Shown: piece by piece, positions 63,760 through 64,000 of the stretch | Layout: each line of letters starts with the position of its first letter | How positions within the stretch are numbered: position 1 is the stretch's first letter | From: Ovis canadensis | Taxonomy: Eukaryota > Chordata > Mammalia > Artiodactyla > Bovidae | DNA length: 64,000 bases | Assembly (NCBI RefSeq): GCF_042477335.2 | Contig: NC_091245.1 | Location: 29,646,501 to 29,710,500 of the forward strand | Reading direction: 5' to 3' | The notes under the pieces: generated by a model | Told to the model about the DNA's origin: nothing | Databases searched by the model: none | What the model saw: the letters and a program-made list of their open reading frames with translations, nothing else | Made by a program: the position numbers and the translations under genes

Positions 63760-64000
63760 CATTTAGGCCCCTGGTCTGGGGGCTTGTGGGAGAGGCACAA
63801 AGATCAGGAAGATGGGATCTCAGCCATCAAGGGGCTCCCAAGTTGGAAAGGGGAGACAGACACCCAGGAAATATTCATTGGAGTAATAGACTAAACAGAG
63901 CTGCTAAAGAGACGCAAGGGTCAGTTCTGTAATAAATAGCAAAGGGGAGGGAGACCTTCGTGGGCTGCTGGGGCCTCTGCAGAAAGACCTAGTTCTTGAT
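63760..64000 (+). mobile_element. L2 LINE fragment running to the window end
   Basis: 'gatgggatctcagccatcaa', 'ggggctcccaagttggaaag', 'gggagacagacacccaggaa': L2 3' text. Confidence 0.65.

Noticed and set aside
1-64000. Regularly recurring similar sequences as a CRISPR array or other prokaryotic system
   Set aside because: The recurring sequences are dispersed ruminant SINEs and LINEs with TSDs. The DNA is mammalian, with no array geometry and no prokaryotic genes.

Overview
This window is mammalian nuclear DNA from a ruminant, probably a bovid. It is full of elements limited to ruminants or their close relatives: tRNA-Glu-derived Bov-tA and Bov-A2 SINEs, artiodactyl CHR/SINE2-type SINEs, and five pieces of the BovB (RTE) retrotransposon, including a 1.55 kb reverse-transcriptase fragment at 61,723-63,277. 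Older mammalian repeats (L1M, L2, MIR, MER5A, hAT- and Tigger-type DNA elements, MaLR-type LTRs) lie beneath them. Species cannot be fixed from these repeats.

I found no host protein-coding gene, structural RNA gene or CRISPR array that I can support. Almost every long open frame is a retroelement remnant, an antisense reading of a repeat, or a GC-rich chance frame. The window is best read as intergenic or large-intron DNA. Family names rest on recognising consensus stretches by eye, and boundaries are approximate unless a target-site duplication (TSD) is quoted.

Layout. 1-2,315: one old plus-strand L1 split by several SINEs and a TA microsatellite. 2,380-15,400: GC-richer DNA with L2/MIR fossils and scattered CHR, Bov-tA, BovB and L1 insertions. 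15,440-15,850: a CpG island with an RFX X-box-like site. 16,908-17,215: a composite CA/CT minisatellite. 17,660-25,050: L2/MIR with BovB, CHR and Bov-tA. 25,680-28,350: an AT-rich, conserved-looking stretch leading into the largest CpG island, the best promoter candidate. 28,400-50,500: L2/MIR/LTR background with many ruminant SINEs, a smaller GC-rich island near 37 kb, and two candidate conserved non-coding elements (41.87 kb; 47.9-48.2 kb). 50,505-56,550: an AT-rich L1 graveyard with dense nested insertions and a Tigger-type transposon. 57,560-57,985: a solo retroviral LTR. 58,480-59,020: another CpG-rich island with a splice-donor match. 61,660-63,690: a MER5A copy split by BovB and by a CHR that itself holds a Bov-A.

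How it works together: there is no gene network to describe. The functional candidates are regulatory (CpG islands, CTCF-like sites, homeodomain-rich blocks). The rest is a layered record of insertions whose order can be read from nesting and TSDs. I see no evidence of a new biological system.
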